Shown here: positions 7,676 to 15,980 of the stretch, piece after piece
Numbering within the stretch: the stretch's first letter is position 1
Layout of the letters: the number at the start of each line of letters is the position of its first letter
DNA from: Rhizobiaceae bacterium
GTDB lineage: Bacteria; Pseudomonadota; Alphaproteobacteria; Rhizobiales; Rhizobiaceae
Direction of reading: 5' to 3'
Length of the DNA: 64,000 nucleotides
Assembly: GCA_023953905.1 (NCBI GenBank)
Contig: JAMLJA010000002.1
Location: forward strand, 322,465-386,464
Notes under the pieces: generated by a model
The model's database searches: none
Told to the model about the DNA's origin: nothing
What the model saw: only the letters and a program-made list of their open reading frames with translations
Position numbers and translations under genes: made by a program

Positions 7676-9253
7676 GTGTCATCAAATGATCCGTCCATGA
7701 AGGCACCCGAAGCGCTTCTCGTGGTCGACGGAGTGACCAAACGCTTTGCGGGCGTCACGGCGCTGGACTATGTGTCGCTTGAAGTGCGCAGCGGCGAAAT
7801 CCTCGGCCTGATGGGCGAGAACGGCGCCGGCAAGTCGACGCTTCTGAAGATCCTCTCGGGCGTGCAGCCGCCGACCGGCGGAAGCATTGTATTCGATGGC
7901 CAGGATTATCGGCCCGCTAGTCCGGACGAGGCAAAGCGCCTTGGTGTCGTGACCATCTATCAGGAACTCAGCCTTATCCCGACCCTTTCGGTCGCTGAAA
8001 ACATCTTTGTCGGCCGCGCGCCGACGGGGCCGCTTGGTCTCGTGAACTGGCGGCGCATGGAGCGTGAAGCGCGCGAGATCATCGCAAGGGTTGGGCTTAC
8101 ACTTGACCCGCGCACGCCCGTATCCTCGCTTTCGGTGGCAGAGCAGCAGCTTGTCGAGATCGCACGGGCGCTCTCGCTGGACAGTCGCCTTATCATTATG
8201 GACGAGCCCACCTCGGCACTGACCGAGAGCGAAGTCCAGACACTGCTTTCTATCATGGACCGCTTGCGCAGCGACGGTGTCGCGATCATGTTCGTGACGC
8301 ACAGGCTGGAGGAAGCGTCCTCCATCTGCGATCGCATGACGGTGCTCCGCGATGGCAAGCTGGCCGGGCATCTCAAGCGTGAAAACGGAATGCCGATAGC
8401 CATTTCCGGCATTATTGAACGGATGGTCGGGCGCGAGGCATCGGAACTTTACGCGCGCTCGACAGAGCGCCCAGAGGCGGGACAAGTACGACTTTCGATA
8501 CGAGGCCTGCGCACCGTCCGTGATCCGGAAGCGCCTCACGCCATCGTGCTCGAAGGCGTGGATCTCGATTTGCGCGCAGGGGAGATCCTGGGCGTGGCGG
8601 GTCTTGTCGGTTCGGGCCGGACAGAACTCGCGCGCGCCATCTTCGGCGCCGACCGGATCGCTGCAGGCACGATCACGCTTGACGGAAAAACCATCGACCC
8701 ACGGACGCCCGCCGATGCGATCGCACTGGGGATCGGCCTTGTGCCGGAAGACCGCAAGCATCAGGCCATATTTGCGGAACTGGGCATACTCAACAATTTC
8801 TCTGTCGCCGCGCTGTCTTCCTACAGCAACCGGCTCGGATTCATGCAGGAACGCAAAGAGCGAGACGCGCTCGAGATTTACCGGAAGATGCTGTCGATCC
8901 GCATGGCCGCGCCCGAACAGGCAATTGAAGGCCTGTCAGGGGGCAACCAGCAGAAGGTCATACTGGCCCGCTGGCTCGCCCGCGATCCCAAAATCCTGAT
9001 CGTCGACGAGCCGACCCGTGGCGTTGACGTCGGTGCCAAGGCCGAGGTGCATCAGATTCTCGTGCAGCTTGCAGCCCGCGGTATTGCGGTAATGGTCATT
9101 TCGTCAGAACTGCCTGAGGTCATCGCGGTCAGCGATCGGATCGTCACCATGCGGCGTGGCCGCATCACCGGTGAAATGCCCGCGCTTGAAGCCAATGAGG
9201 AGAAGCTGATGGCGCTGATGGCACTCGATCGGCAAGGGGGGATAGCAGCATGA
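7676..9253 (+). CDS. Sugar ABC transporter ATP-binding protein (two ATPase domains)
   Basis: A 525-residue RbsA/MglA-type ATPase with two tandem ABC domains. The N-terminal domain has Walker A GENGAGKST near residue 47, a divergent LSVAEQQLVEIARAL signature and LIIMDEPTSALTESE. The C-terminal domain has a degenerate Walker A (GLVGSGRTELA), as is normal in this family, then LSGGNQQKVILARWLARDP and LIVDEPTRGVDVG. I chose the GTG at 7676 because AGGGAG sits 6 bases ahead of it; an ATG at 7697 is the alternative. Its stop overlaps the permease start in ATGA, which implies coupled translation. It powers import with the permease at 9250. Confidence 0.9.
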   Translation: MSSNDPSMKAPEALLVVDGVTKRFAGVTALDYVSLEVRSGEILGLMGENGAGKSTLLKILSGVQPPTGGSIVFDGQDYRPASPDEAKRLGVVTIYQELSLIPTLSVAENIFVGRAPTGPLGLVNWRRMEREAREIIARVGLTLDPRTPVSSLSVAEQQLVEIARALSLDSRLIIMDEPTSALTESEVQTLLSIMDRLRSDGVAIMFVTHRLEEASSICDRMTVLRDGKLAGHLKRENGMPIAISGIIERMVGREASELYARSTERPEAGQVRLSIRGLRTVRDPEAPHAIVLEGVDLDLRAGEILGVAGLVGSGRTELARAIFGADRIAAGTITLDGKTIDPRTPADAIALGIGLVPEDRKHQAIFAELGILNNFSVAALSSYSNRLGFMQERKERDALEIYRKMLSIRMAAPEQAIEGLSGGNQQKVILARWLARDPKILIVDEPTRGVDVGAKAEVHQILVQLAARGIAVMVISSELPEVIAVSDRIVTMRRGRITGEMPALEANEEKLMALMALDRQGGIAA

Positions 9254-10266
9254 GCACGACGGTCGCCAATCAGGAACGCAGCGGCGTGGATTTTGCACGC
9301 ATTCTGGTGAGCTTCGGCCCGCTGATTTTCCTTGCCGCGCTTATTGTGGTGTTCACGGTGATGAACCCGAACTTCATCGACCCGATCAACATTTTCAACA
9401 TCATGCGCCAGATCTCGATCACTGGCCTGATCGCGCTCGGCATGACCTTCGTGATCCTGACGGCGGGCATCGATCTTTCGGTCGGCTCGCTTCTCGCCTT
9501 TTGTGGAATGGTCGCCGCAGTCGTTGCCAAGGGTGGCGCCGCCAACACGCTGTCGTTGGACCCGTCACAGGCCGCCGGCTATGGCTGGTTCGCTGCAATG
9601 ATGGCCGCGGTTCTTGTCGGGGCACTCTGTGGCGGCGTTCAGGGGCTGGCGATCACGAGGTTGAAGGTGCCGCCTTTCGTCGTCACACTGGGCGGTCTCA
9701 CAATCTTTCGCGGACTGACCCTGACCATTTCCAATGGCGGTCCGATCTCCGGATTCGATGCGTCGATGCGCTGGTTCGGCACCGGCTTGATCGGACCAGT
9801 GCCCGTTCCCGCCGTCATCTTCATCATTGCAGCAATTCTCTGTCACATTGTGCTGCGCTACACGCGATATGGCCGTGCCGTTTACGCCGTGGGCGGCAAT
9901 GCGGAGGCTGCCCGACTGTCGGGACTGAGGGTCAATCGCATCCTCATCTCCGTCTATGTGATTGTCGGGTTCTTCTCGGGTCTCGCGGCCTTCGTTCTGT
10001 CGGCTCGCCTGAATTCCGCCGAGGCGGTCGCAGGCATGGGCTATGAATTGACGGTTATCTCGGCTGTCGTGATCGGTGGCACGTCGCTGTTTGGAGGCGT
10101 CGGATCGATCACCGGCACAGTTGTCGGAGCAGCTCTGATCGGCGTTCTGCAAAACGGTCTTCAGTTCAACAACGTATCGTCCTACACCCAATCTATCGTA
10201 ATCGGTCTTATCCTGGTCATTGCCGTCGCATTCGACCGCTGGCTCAAGTCCCGGGTGAGGCGGTAA
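9250..10266 (+). CDS. Sugar ABC transporter permease (RbsC type)
   Basis: A 338-residue inner-membrane permease of the BPD_transp_2 family. Its many hydrophobic segments include ALGMTFVILTAGIDLSVGSL near residue 57, the conserved motif of ribose-type permeases, and YAVGGNAEAARLSGLRV, the cytoplasmic loop that contacts the ATPase. It starts inside the stop of the ATPase gene (ATGA). A LacI-type gene follows 21 bases later, apparently in the same transcript. Confidence 0.9.
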   Translation: MSTTVANQERSGVDFARILVSFGPLIFLAALIVVFTVMNPNFIDPINIFNIMRQISITGLIALGMTFVILTAGIDLSVGSLLAFCGMVAAVVAKGGAANTLSLDPSQAAGYGWFAAMMAAVLVGALCGGVQGLAITRLKVPPFVVTLGGLTIFRGLTLTISNGGPISGFDASMRWFGTGLIGPVPVPAVIFIIAAILCHIVLRYTRYGRAVYAVGGNAEAARLSGLRVNRILISVYVIVGFFSGLAAFVLSARLNSAEAVAGMGYELTVISAVVIGGTSLFGGVGSITGTVVGAALIGVLQNGLQFNNVSSYTQSIVIGLILVIAVAFDRWLKSRVRR

Positions 10267-10287
10267 TCGGGCATCGGGAGCCCGGCG

Positions 10288-11301
10288 ATGGTCACCATCA
10301 AGGATGTCGCCAAACGCGCCAACGTATCGTTCACGACTGTCTCGCACGTCATCAACAAGACGAGGCCCGTCAGTCCGGATACCGCGCTGCGCGTCGAAGC
10401 AGCGATTGCCGATCTCGGCTATCTTCCGTCCGAAGTTGCGCGCTCCCTGAAATCGAACCGTACGCGCACAATCGGCATGATCGTGACCACCACCTCGAAC
10501 CCGTTTTTCGGCGAGGTGATACGCGGCGTGGAACGCGTATGCTTTGCGGCCGGCTATACGCTGATGATCTGCAATACGGACGACGTGGCCCAGCAACTCG
10601 TGACCTATATGCAGGCGCTGTTTGCCAAACGAGTCGATGCCGTCATCGTCATGACATCCAATGCAAGTCCCGAGTTCTTCCGGCGTCTCGGGCAGTTGAA
10701 GCGCGTTCCGGTGGTGGCAATCGATGCGCCGGCTGGAACGGTGGCGTCAGCCGTTTCGGACGATTCTATCCGCGGCGGGCGCATCGTCGCCGACTATCTG
10801 GTGGAGTGCGGTTTCACACACATCGCTTGCCTGTCTGGCCCGAAAGAACATCCGCGAATGGCCGACCGGCTCAAAGGCTTCTCGGAGGGCCTCAAGGCGC
10901 ACGGAATGACGTTCAGCCCCGAAGATCTCTACCGCACGGAACTAACGATGGAAGGAGGCCGAAGGGCCGCGCGCGAGCTGATGGAGGGCAACGCAAACGG
11001 CAGACCGCAGGCGATCTTTGCCCTCAGCGACGTCATGGCGATAGGACTGTTGCAGGGCATCCGCGAGCTTGGCCTGAACATTCCCGATGATGTCTCGATC
11101 GTCGGCTACGACGACATCGAGTTCGCGGCCTACACCTTTCCGCCGCTGACGACGGTCAGACAGCCTGCCACGGAACTGGGTGCGGTCGCCGCCCGAACCC
11201 TCATCGCCCATATGGACGAAGGCGCCGACCTGCCCCGCGCTGTCGCAATCGAGCCCTATCTGGTCACGCGCCAATCCGTGGCGCGTAAAACCGTTTCATA
11301 G
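10288..11301 (+). CDS. LacI-family transcriptional regulator
   Basis: A 337-residue repressor. The N-terminal HTH reads MVTIKDVAKRANVSFTTVSH then VINKTRPV, followed by the hinge helix LGYLPSEVARSLKSNRTRTIG and a periplasmic-binding-like ligand domain (FALSDVMAIGLLQGIRELGL, then VGYDDIEFAAYTFPPLTTVRQP). The start has GGGAG upstream. It is the last gene of the importer operon, so it probably controls its own transcript through the CAAACGTTTG palindrome at 6491. The inducer is presumably the transported sugar. Confidence 0.9.
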   Translation: MVTIKDVAKRANVSFTTVSHVINKTRPVSPDTALRVEAAIADLGYLPSEVARSLKSNRTRTIGMIVTTTSNPFFGEVIRGVERVCFAAGYTLMICNTDDVAQQLVTYMQALFAKRVDAVIVMTSNASPEFFRRLGQLKRVPVVAIDAPAGTVASAVSDDSIRGGRIVADYLVECGFTHIACLSGPKEHPRMADRLKGFSEGLKAHGMTFSPEDLYRTELTMEGGRRAARELMEGNANGRPQAIFALSDVMAIGLLQGIRELGLNIPDDVSIVGYDDIEFAAYTFPPLTTVRQPATELGAVAARTLIAHMDEGADLPRAVAIEPYLVTRQSVARKTVS

Positions 11302-11315
11302 GACGCCGGAATCAA

Positions 11316-11621
11316 TCAAGCCCGGACATCGTCCCATTTTGGGGAATGCCGCTTGAACTCGTCCGCCACGAACCAGCATGTCGGCGTGATCTTCAATCCC
11401 TTCGCGCGCGCGTCTGCGAAAAGGCGTTCGACCATGGCTTCCGCGATACCATCGCCACGATAGGGCGGTGGCACGAAGGTGTGGTTTGCGATGATCTGCC
11501 CCTCGCCCGCCCGCAGGAAGGTCAACCGTGACTGCTCGCCATTTGGCATCGTCATGAAGTAGCGGCCACCCGTGGCAGTTTCCTCATATTCGAAGGGACT
11601 TCCGGTGTCGATGTTGTCCAT
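11316..11621 (-). CDS. Small GNAT-like acetyltransferase (CG-type, YjdJ-like), first copy
   Basis: A 101-residue protein consisting of only the minimal GNAT core. The acetyl-CoA loop is PPPYRGDGIAEAMVERLFAD near residues 51-70, and KITPTCWFVADEFKRHSPKW closes the domain. This is the compact Acetyltransf_CG architecture of about 95 residues. A homologue of the same size (11629-11928) lies 7 bases upstream in transcription, so the two arose by tandem duplication. The substrate is unknown. It ends a leftward operon and converges on the LacI-type gene. Confidence 0.8.
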   Translation of the reverse strand: MDNIDTGSPFEYEETATGGRYFMTMPNGEQSRLTFLRAGEGQIIANHTFVPPPYRGDGIAEAMVERLFADARAKGLKITPTCWFVADEFKRHSPKWDDVRA

Positions 11622-11628
11622 TGGTACC

Positions 11629-11928
11629 TTATTTGCTCAGCACGTCTGCCCATTCGGGATGTTTCTTGAACTGTGCGTTCGCGAAAGGGCACAGCGGTAT
11701 GATCTTCTTGCCGGCGGCGCGGGCATCTTCGACCGCGCGGGTGACTAGCCGAAGCCCCACGCCCTGCCCGCGGAACACGTCCGGTACCTCGGTATGGTCG
11801 ATAATGATGCGATGCTCGCCCAGTTTTGAGAAGGTCGACTCCGCGACCTCCCCATTCGGGCCGCGCAGGAAATAGCGGCCCTTCGTGTCGGTTTCCTCGA
11901 GCAGGATCTCCGGTGTTGTCTCACTCAT
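11629..11928 (-). CDS. Small GNAT-like acetyltransferase (CG-type), second copy
   Basis: A 99-residue minimal GNAT domain. DHTEVPDVFRGQGVGLRLVT holds the acetyl-CoA loop (RGQGVG), and KIIPLCPFANAQFKKHPEW matches the C-terminal signature with a conserved cysteine. It is paralogous to the next gene: both have E(E)T.T.GRYF followed by PNGE near the N-terminus. Start 11928 is preferred over upstream codons because it overlaps the hydrolase stop in ATGA. The substrate is unknown. Confidence 0.85.
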   Translation of the reverse strand: MSETTPEILLEETDTKGRYFLRGPNGEVAESTFSKLGEHRIIIDHTEVPDVFRGQGVGLRLVTRAVEDARAAGKKIIPLCPFANAQFKKHPEWADVLSK

Positions 11929-12545
11929 CGTACCAACTCCCCGGCGGCGGTTTCGAGAAACTGTTTCGCCGCCGAAACCTCGTTGGGCCGCAACTCGTGT
12001 CCACCCTCGTGCCATTCCAGCGTAACCTCAGCGCCCGCATCTCGCAAATAGGCGTCGAGCCGAGAGGTGAGCGCGGGAGGGCAGATTGGATCGCGACGTC
12101 CCGCGGTGATTAGGATACGCTTGCCGGCCAGGCTGCCTTTTATCCTCGGTGCAAACGGAATGAGCGGATGCATCAAGACGACTGCGTCAAAGAGTTCAGG
12201 CGCGGCGAACAATGTGGACGCGAGAATGTTTGCGCCGTTGGAATAGCCGAGTCCAAGGATCTTTCCCGTACCAAGCGAATGCGCGCGCACGAAACCTTCC
12301 ATCTTTGCCGTCGCCCGGGCGAGATCGTCCATGTCATAAACGCCCTCCCCTGTGCGACGAAAGAAGCGTGCCGCACCCATTTCGGAGACGTCGCCACGCG
12401 GCGAGATCAGTGATGCATTCGGCAGCAAATCCCGTCCGAGACCGATCAACTGCTGTTCGTTGCCGCCCGTTCCATGAAAGAGAAAGGCCGTTGGCGCGCC
12501 CGGCTCGCCGGGCAGCGCTTCATATATGTAAGCGTCCTTTGACAT
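11925..12545 (-). CDS. Alpha/beta hydrolase (phospholipase/carboxylesterase, MhqD-like)
   Basis: A 206-residue serine hydrolase. FLFHGTGGNEQQLIGLGRDL carries the oxyanion HG motif near residue 23, GLGYSNGANI is the nucleophile elbow, and GGHELRPNEVSAAKQFLE supplies the C-terminal His. In Bacillus a related carboxylesterase (MhqD) is paired with the dioxygenase MhqO in quinone detoxification. Here the upstream neighbour is MhqO-like and only 1 base separates the genes. That arrangement supports an analogous role in aromatic or quinone handling, but substrate choice is inference. Confidence 0.8.
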   Translation of the reverse strand: MSKDAYIYEALPGEPGAPTAFLFHGTGGNEQQLIGLGRDLLPNASLISPRGDVSEMGAARFFRRTGEGVYDMDDLARATAKMEGFVRAHSLGTGKILGLGYSNGANILASTLFAAPELFDAVVLMHPLIPFAPRIKGSLAGKRILITAGRRDPICPPALTSRLDAYLRDAGAEVTLEWHEGGHELRPNEVSAAKQFLETAAGELVR

Positions 12546-12546
12546 T

Positions 12547-13479
12547 TCAGTCCTCCAGCTTCGGCAGATGCTCTTCGAGATACGGCCTCAGGGAAGCGTG
12601 TTGCGCAGGCAGTTTCAGGGCCTCGCCAAGATGTGCCGTGTCTTCGTCGCGATCAAATCCTGGCTCATTTGTGGCTACCTCGAACAAGACGCCGCCCGGG
12701 GTGCGGAAATAGATGGCCCAGAAGTAGTCGCGGTCGATGACCGGTGTCACGTGATAGCCCGTATCCACCAGCGCTTTGCGCACCTCGAGTTGCTTGGCGC
12801 GGTTTTCCACGGCAAACGCCACGTGATGGACCGAACCAGCGCCGAGATTGGCAAGTGCCGCACCTGGTATGGTTTCAACATCGATCACATCCGCGCCATT
12901 GCCATTTGCGATGGCCATGCGGGTGATATTGTCGGCGCTGTCGACTTCCTCATAGCCCATGAATTTGAGCAGTTCCCGGGTGCGCCCATCGTCTCGCAGC
13001 CGCATGGAAACCGAGTGAAAACCGCGAATGGCTTCATCGTCGGGAACACCGCCTTTCACCCAGGGTGCACGTTGATCACCCTTGGCTTCGACAAGCGCGA
13101 AGCTGTCGCCGTCCGGCCCGTCGAAATGCAGCCGGTTGTCGCCGAAAAGAGTCTCGGTCCTCACGCCGGTCACACCCTCATCTGCAAGCCGCTTCGACCA
13201 GTATCCGAGTGCCCCTTCCGGCACGGAGAAGACAGTGGTTCCGACTTCGCCGGTTCCGTGCCGGCCCTTGCCGATATTGGGGAATGGAAAGTAGGTCATC
13301 ACCGAGCCGGGAGTCCCAAACTCGTCGGCATAGTAGAGATGATAGACGTCCGGAGCGTCGAAATTGACGGTCTTCTTGACCCTGCGCAGGCCAAGTGTCT
13401 TTGTGAAGAAATGATTGTTCTGGCGGGCATCCCCCGCCATGGAGGTGACGTGATGAAGTCCTTTAATCTGGTCGAGCAT
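12547..13479 (-). CDS. Ring-cleaving dioxygenase / glyoxalase family (MhqO-like)
   Basis: A 310-residue protein with two vicinal-oxygen-chelate halves. The first starts IKGLHHVTSMAGDARQNNHF and the second has IRGFHSVSMRLRD, then GSVHHVAFAVENRA and GGVLFEVATNEPGF. The His of GLHHVT, the His of SVHHVAFAV and the Glu of LFEVAT are the likely metal ligands. Family members open hydroquinone or catechol rings, or act in quinone detoxification. Start 13479 has AAGGAG upstream; an in-frame start at 13530 has no site. It heads the leftward operon hydrolase-GNAT-GNAT. Confidence 0.85.
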   Translation of the reverse strand: MLDQIKGLHHVTSMAGDARQNNHFFTKTLGLRRVKKTVNFDAPDVYHLYYADEFGTPGSVMTYFPFPNIGKGRHGTGEVGTTVFSVPEGALGYWSKRLADEGVTGVRTETLFGDNRLHFDGPDGDSFALVEAKGDQRAPWVKGGVPDDEAIRGFHSVSMRLRDDGRTRELLKFMGYEEVDSADNITRMAIANGNGADVIDVETIPGAALANLGAGSVHHVAFAVENRAKQLEVRKALVDTGYHVTPVIDRDYFWAIYFRTPGGVLFEVATNEPGFDRDEDTAHLGEALKLPAQHASLRPYLEEHLPKLED

Positions 13480-13694
13480 GACAAGGCTCCTTTGATCTCG
13501 GGCACCCTTCGTGCCCTCTTGCTTGGGCACAATGTCGTGCAGCAGGACGCGGTTGGAAAGCTGCGGTCTGCAGAATGCATCGTTCTCTAAAAGCAGACAA
13601 TCAACGGCGATTTGTTCAAAATTCAGCGACGGGGCGTGCGGTCATCAGGATGCCAAACGCCACCCACACACATCAATCAAGGTAGAAACGCTCG

Positions 13695-15242
13695 ATGGCT
13701 GCGAAGGGAAAGAAACCCAACATCCTGTTGGTGACCTGCGATCAATGGCGCGGAGAGTGCCTTTCGGCGCTCGGACATCAGACAATACGCACGCCTAACG
13801 CGGATGCATTGGCGGGCGAGGGCGTCGCCTTCCGCCGCCATTATGCGGGCGCGGCGCCATGCTCGCCGGCGCGCGCGTGCCTCTATACGGGGCTCTACCA
13901 GATGAACAATCGTGTTTGCCGCAATGGCACGCCGATGGATGGCAGGCATTTCAACATAGCTTTGGCCGCCCGCGCGCTCGGCTATGACCCGACATTGTTC
14001 GGATACACGGACGTATCTCCCGATCCGCGGCGGTTTGCGGCGGGCGATCCGCTTCTGACCAGTTACGAGGGCGTGCTGCCTGGCTTCACCGTCCGCACGC
14101 ATCTCCCGGAGCATCAGAAGCCCTGGCTGTCGTGGCTGGCGTCACGCGGAATCGACGCAGGCGCTGGTTCCCCTGCCATCCATCGGCCAGTCGGCCAGAC
14201 TGCGGGGTCGGTAACCTCCGCTCCGCCCATCTACGACAAGGGTCAGACTCCGACCGCTTTCCTGACCGACGAGTTTATTCGATGGCATGGCGAACAGCGC
14301 AACGGCGGACCATGGTTCGCGCATATCTCCTATATCAGCCCGCACCCGCCATTCATTGTGCCGGAGCCGTTCAACACGATGTACGACCCCGACGACGGGC
14401 CTGATTTCAAGAGGGCTAGGGACAGCCGCAGGGAAGCTGACCAACACCCTTTCGTCGCATATCATCTCAATCGCCTGTCGCGAGGTGACTTCATTCCGAG
14501 GGCAAAAGGAAAGGTCGCGGATTGGGGCGAGGCCGCATTCCGCCAGATTCGCGCAATCTATTACGGCATGATTTCGGAGGTCGATTCACAGCTTGGGCGG
14601 CTATGGAAGAGCATCCGCGATGCCGGCGAGTGGGATAACACGGTCATCGTGCTGACCTCCGACCACGCAGAGCAGATGGGCGACCATTTCATGCTGGGTA
14701 AGGGCGGCTATTTCGACGGAAGCTATCATATACCGCTCATCATCCGCGCACCCGGCGTGAAGAGCGCCGGCAGTGTGGTCGAAGCTTTCACCGAAGCGGT
14801 GGACATTATGCCGACTGTGGTCGACCTGATGGGAGGCGAAGTGCCCCAGTGGGTCGACGGCCGTTCTCTCAAGCGGTTCCTGAAAGGAAAGTCGGTAACG
14901 GACTGGCGCGACGCCGCTCATTGGGAGTTCGACTTTCGCGGCATCCCGAAGCAGCAGGCCGAGGAGCATTTCGGCATTCCCTCGTCACGCTGCAATCTCG
15001 CCGTGATCCGCGACGAGCACCATAAATATGTTCATTTCGGAAGCTTGCCGCCGGCCCTTTACGATCTCCAAGAAGATCCTTCCGAAACGCGCAATCTTGC
15101 CGAAGACGCCGGTTATCTGCGTGTCAGGCTGAAACTGGCGGAGCGACTTCTCGACTGGCGAGCCGCCCATCTGGATCGGACCCTTTCATTGTCCGCGCTG
15201 ACGGAAAAGGGTGTCGTGGGCAAGTTTGCGCCAAGGATCTGA
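13695..15242 (+). CDS. Sulfatase (formylglycine-dependent, alkaline phosphatase superfamily)
   Basis: A 515-residue sulfatase. It has the metal-binding NILLVTCDQWRGE near residue 9 and the C-S-P-A-R sulfatase signature at residues 56-60, where Cys56 must be oxidised to formylglycine. It also has WFAHISYISPHPPFIVPEPF and VLTSDHAEQMGDHFMLGKGG for the remaining metal and base residues. There is no signal peptide, so it should work in the cytoplasm. Phosphonate monoester hydrolases share this fold and the substrate is open. No formylglycine-generating enzyme is encoded in the window. It is divergent from the MhqO-like gene and converges on the 2H phosphoesterase gene. Confidence 0.9.
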   Translation: MAAKGKKPNILLVTCDQWRGECLSALGHQTIRTPNADALAGEGVAFRRHYAGAAPCSPARACLYTGLYQMNNRVCRNGTPMDGRHFNIALAARALGYDPTLFGYTDVSPDPRRFAAGDPLLTSYEGVLPGFTVRTHLPEHQKPWLSWLASRGIDAGAGSPAIHRPVGQTAGSVTSAPPIYDKGQTPTAFLTDEFIRWHGEQRNGGPWFAHISYISPHPPFIVPEPFNTMYDPDDGPDFKRARDSRREADQHPFVAYHLNRLSRGDFIPRAKGKVADWGEAAFRQIRAIYYGMISEVDSQLGRLWKSIRDAGEWDNTVIVLTSDHAEQMGDHFMLGKGGYFDGSYHIPLIIRAPGVKSAGSVVEAFTEAVDIMPTVVDLMGGEVPQWVDGRSLKRFLKGKSVTDWRDAAHWEFDFRGIPKQQAEEHFGIPSSRCNLAVIRDEHHKYVHFGSLPPALYDLQEDPSETRNLAEDAGYLRVRLKLAERLLDWRAAHLDRTLSLSALTEKGVVGKFAPRI

Positions 15243-15247
15243 GGCGG

Positions 15248-15919
15248 TCACGCACGCAAGGGAAAAGACGCCACGACCCGCTGCTGCGATTTGCCGTGAA
15301 GGCTGTGGATCAGCCTGAATTCGCGCACATCCCACCTGATGTAGGGCACGACCTCTTCAACGGAAGCGGCATGCTGGAACAAGGTTACATGCGGCATGAA
15401 CGCATATGGCCGCCCACCGACGATGCGGGCGCGCTCAAGTCCACCATGAAGCCGCTCATGCAGCTCCCGCAGAGCTTCGCCGCTACGGGTCTTCAATACC
15501 ACCGGACGTCTGCCGCTTGTTTGCTCACCGGCTTTGCCGAGGCTCATGGCGCGATCAAGCGTGACTTCGAACGGTGACATTCTCACAGAACGCGCGGCCT
15601 CGACCGCCGCCTGTTCCAACTCGATGGAAAGGGGCTTGCCACTTCGTCTGCACAGGCAGAGCAGCGCGACATGCAGATGCATGGGGTCATCCAAAACGCC
15701 CTCGAAGCCGCTTCGCTCGGCGATTCCACGCCTGACTTGGTCAACAATGGCCGCGATCGAACCGTCCAGCACAACCGCGAAATAAAAACTGTGCTGTTGC
15801 AGATGGTCGAATCCGGGAAACTCGAACTGTTGCGCCGCCGGCCTGGGCGCATGCTTTGCACGCGAAGCTACGCGCCTTGGCGGCGTCTCCACGCCCGCAA
15901 AACCAAAATCGAATTGCAT
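15248..15919 (-). CDS. 2H phosphoesterase (2'-5' RNA ligase-like)
   Basis: A 223-residue protein with the two His motifs of the 2H superfamily: HLHVALLCL near residue 79 and FMPHVTLF near residue 174. It also has FYFAVVLDG near the start and aromatic/acidic spacing like LigT/ThpR proteins. Family members hydrolyse or form 2',5' or cyclic phosphodiester bonds in RNA or nucleotides. Start 15919 avoids overlap with the upstream gene; a longer frame opens at 16027 without better support. It is last in the livGFHM operon, an unusual partner for an importer. Confidence 0.75.
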   Translation of the reverse strand: MQFDFGFAGVETPPRRVASRAKHAPRPAAQQFEFPGFDHLQQHSFYFAVVLDGSIAAIVDQVRRGIAERSGFEGVLDDPMHLHVALLCLCRRSGKPLSIELEQAAVEAARSVRMSPFEVTLDRAMSLGKAGEQTSGRRPVVLKTRSGEALRELHERLHGGLERARIVGGRPYAFMPHVTLFQHAASVEEVVPYIRWDVREFRLIHSLHGKSQQRVVASFPLRA

Positions 15920-15980
15920 GATCCACGCCGAGAACAAAGCATGAACCTTAGGCCACTGGATCTCGGCTGTCGATAGCTGA

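Noticed and set aside
12568..13590. 340-codon plus-strand frame opposite the MhqO-like gene
   Set aside because: It is antisense to a two-domain dioxygenase with a good ribosome site, and has no domain of its own.
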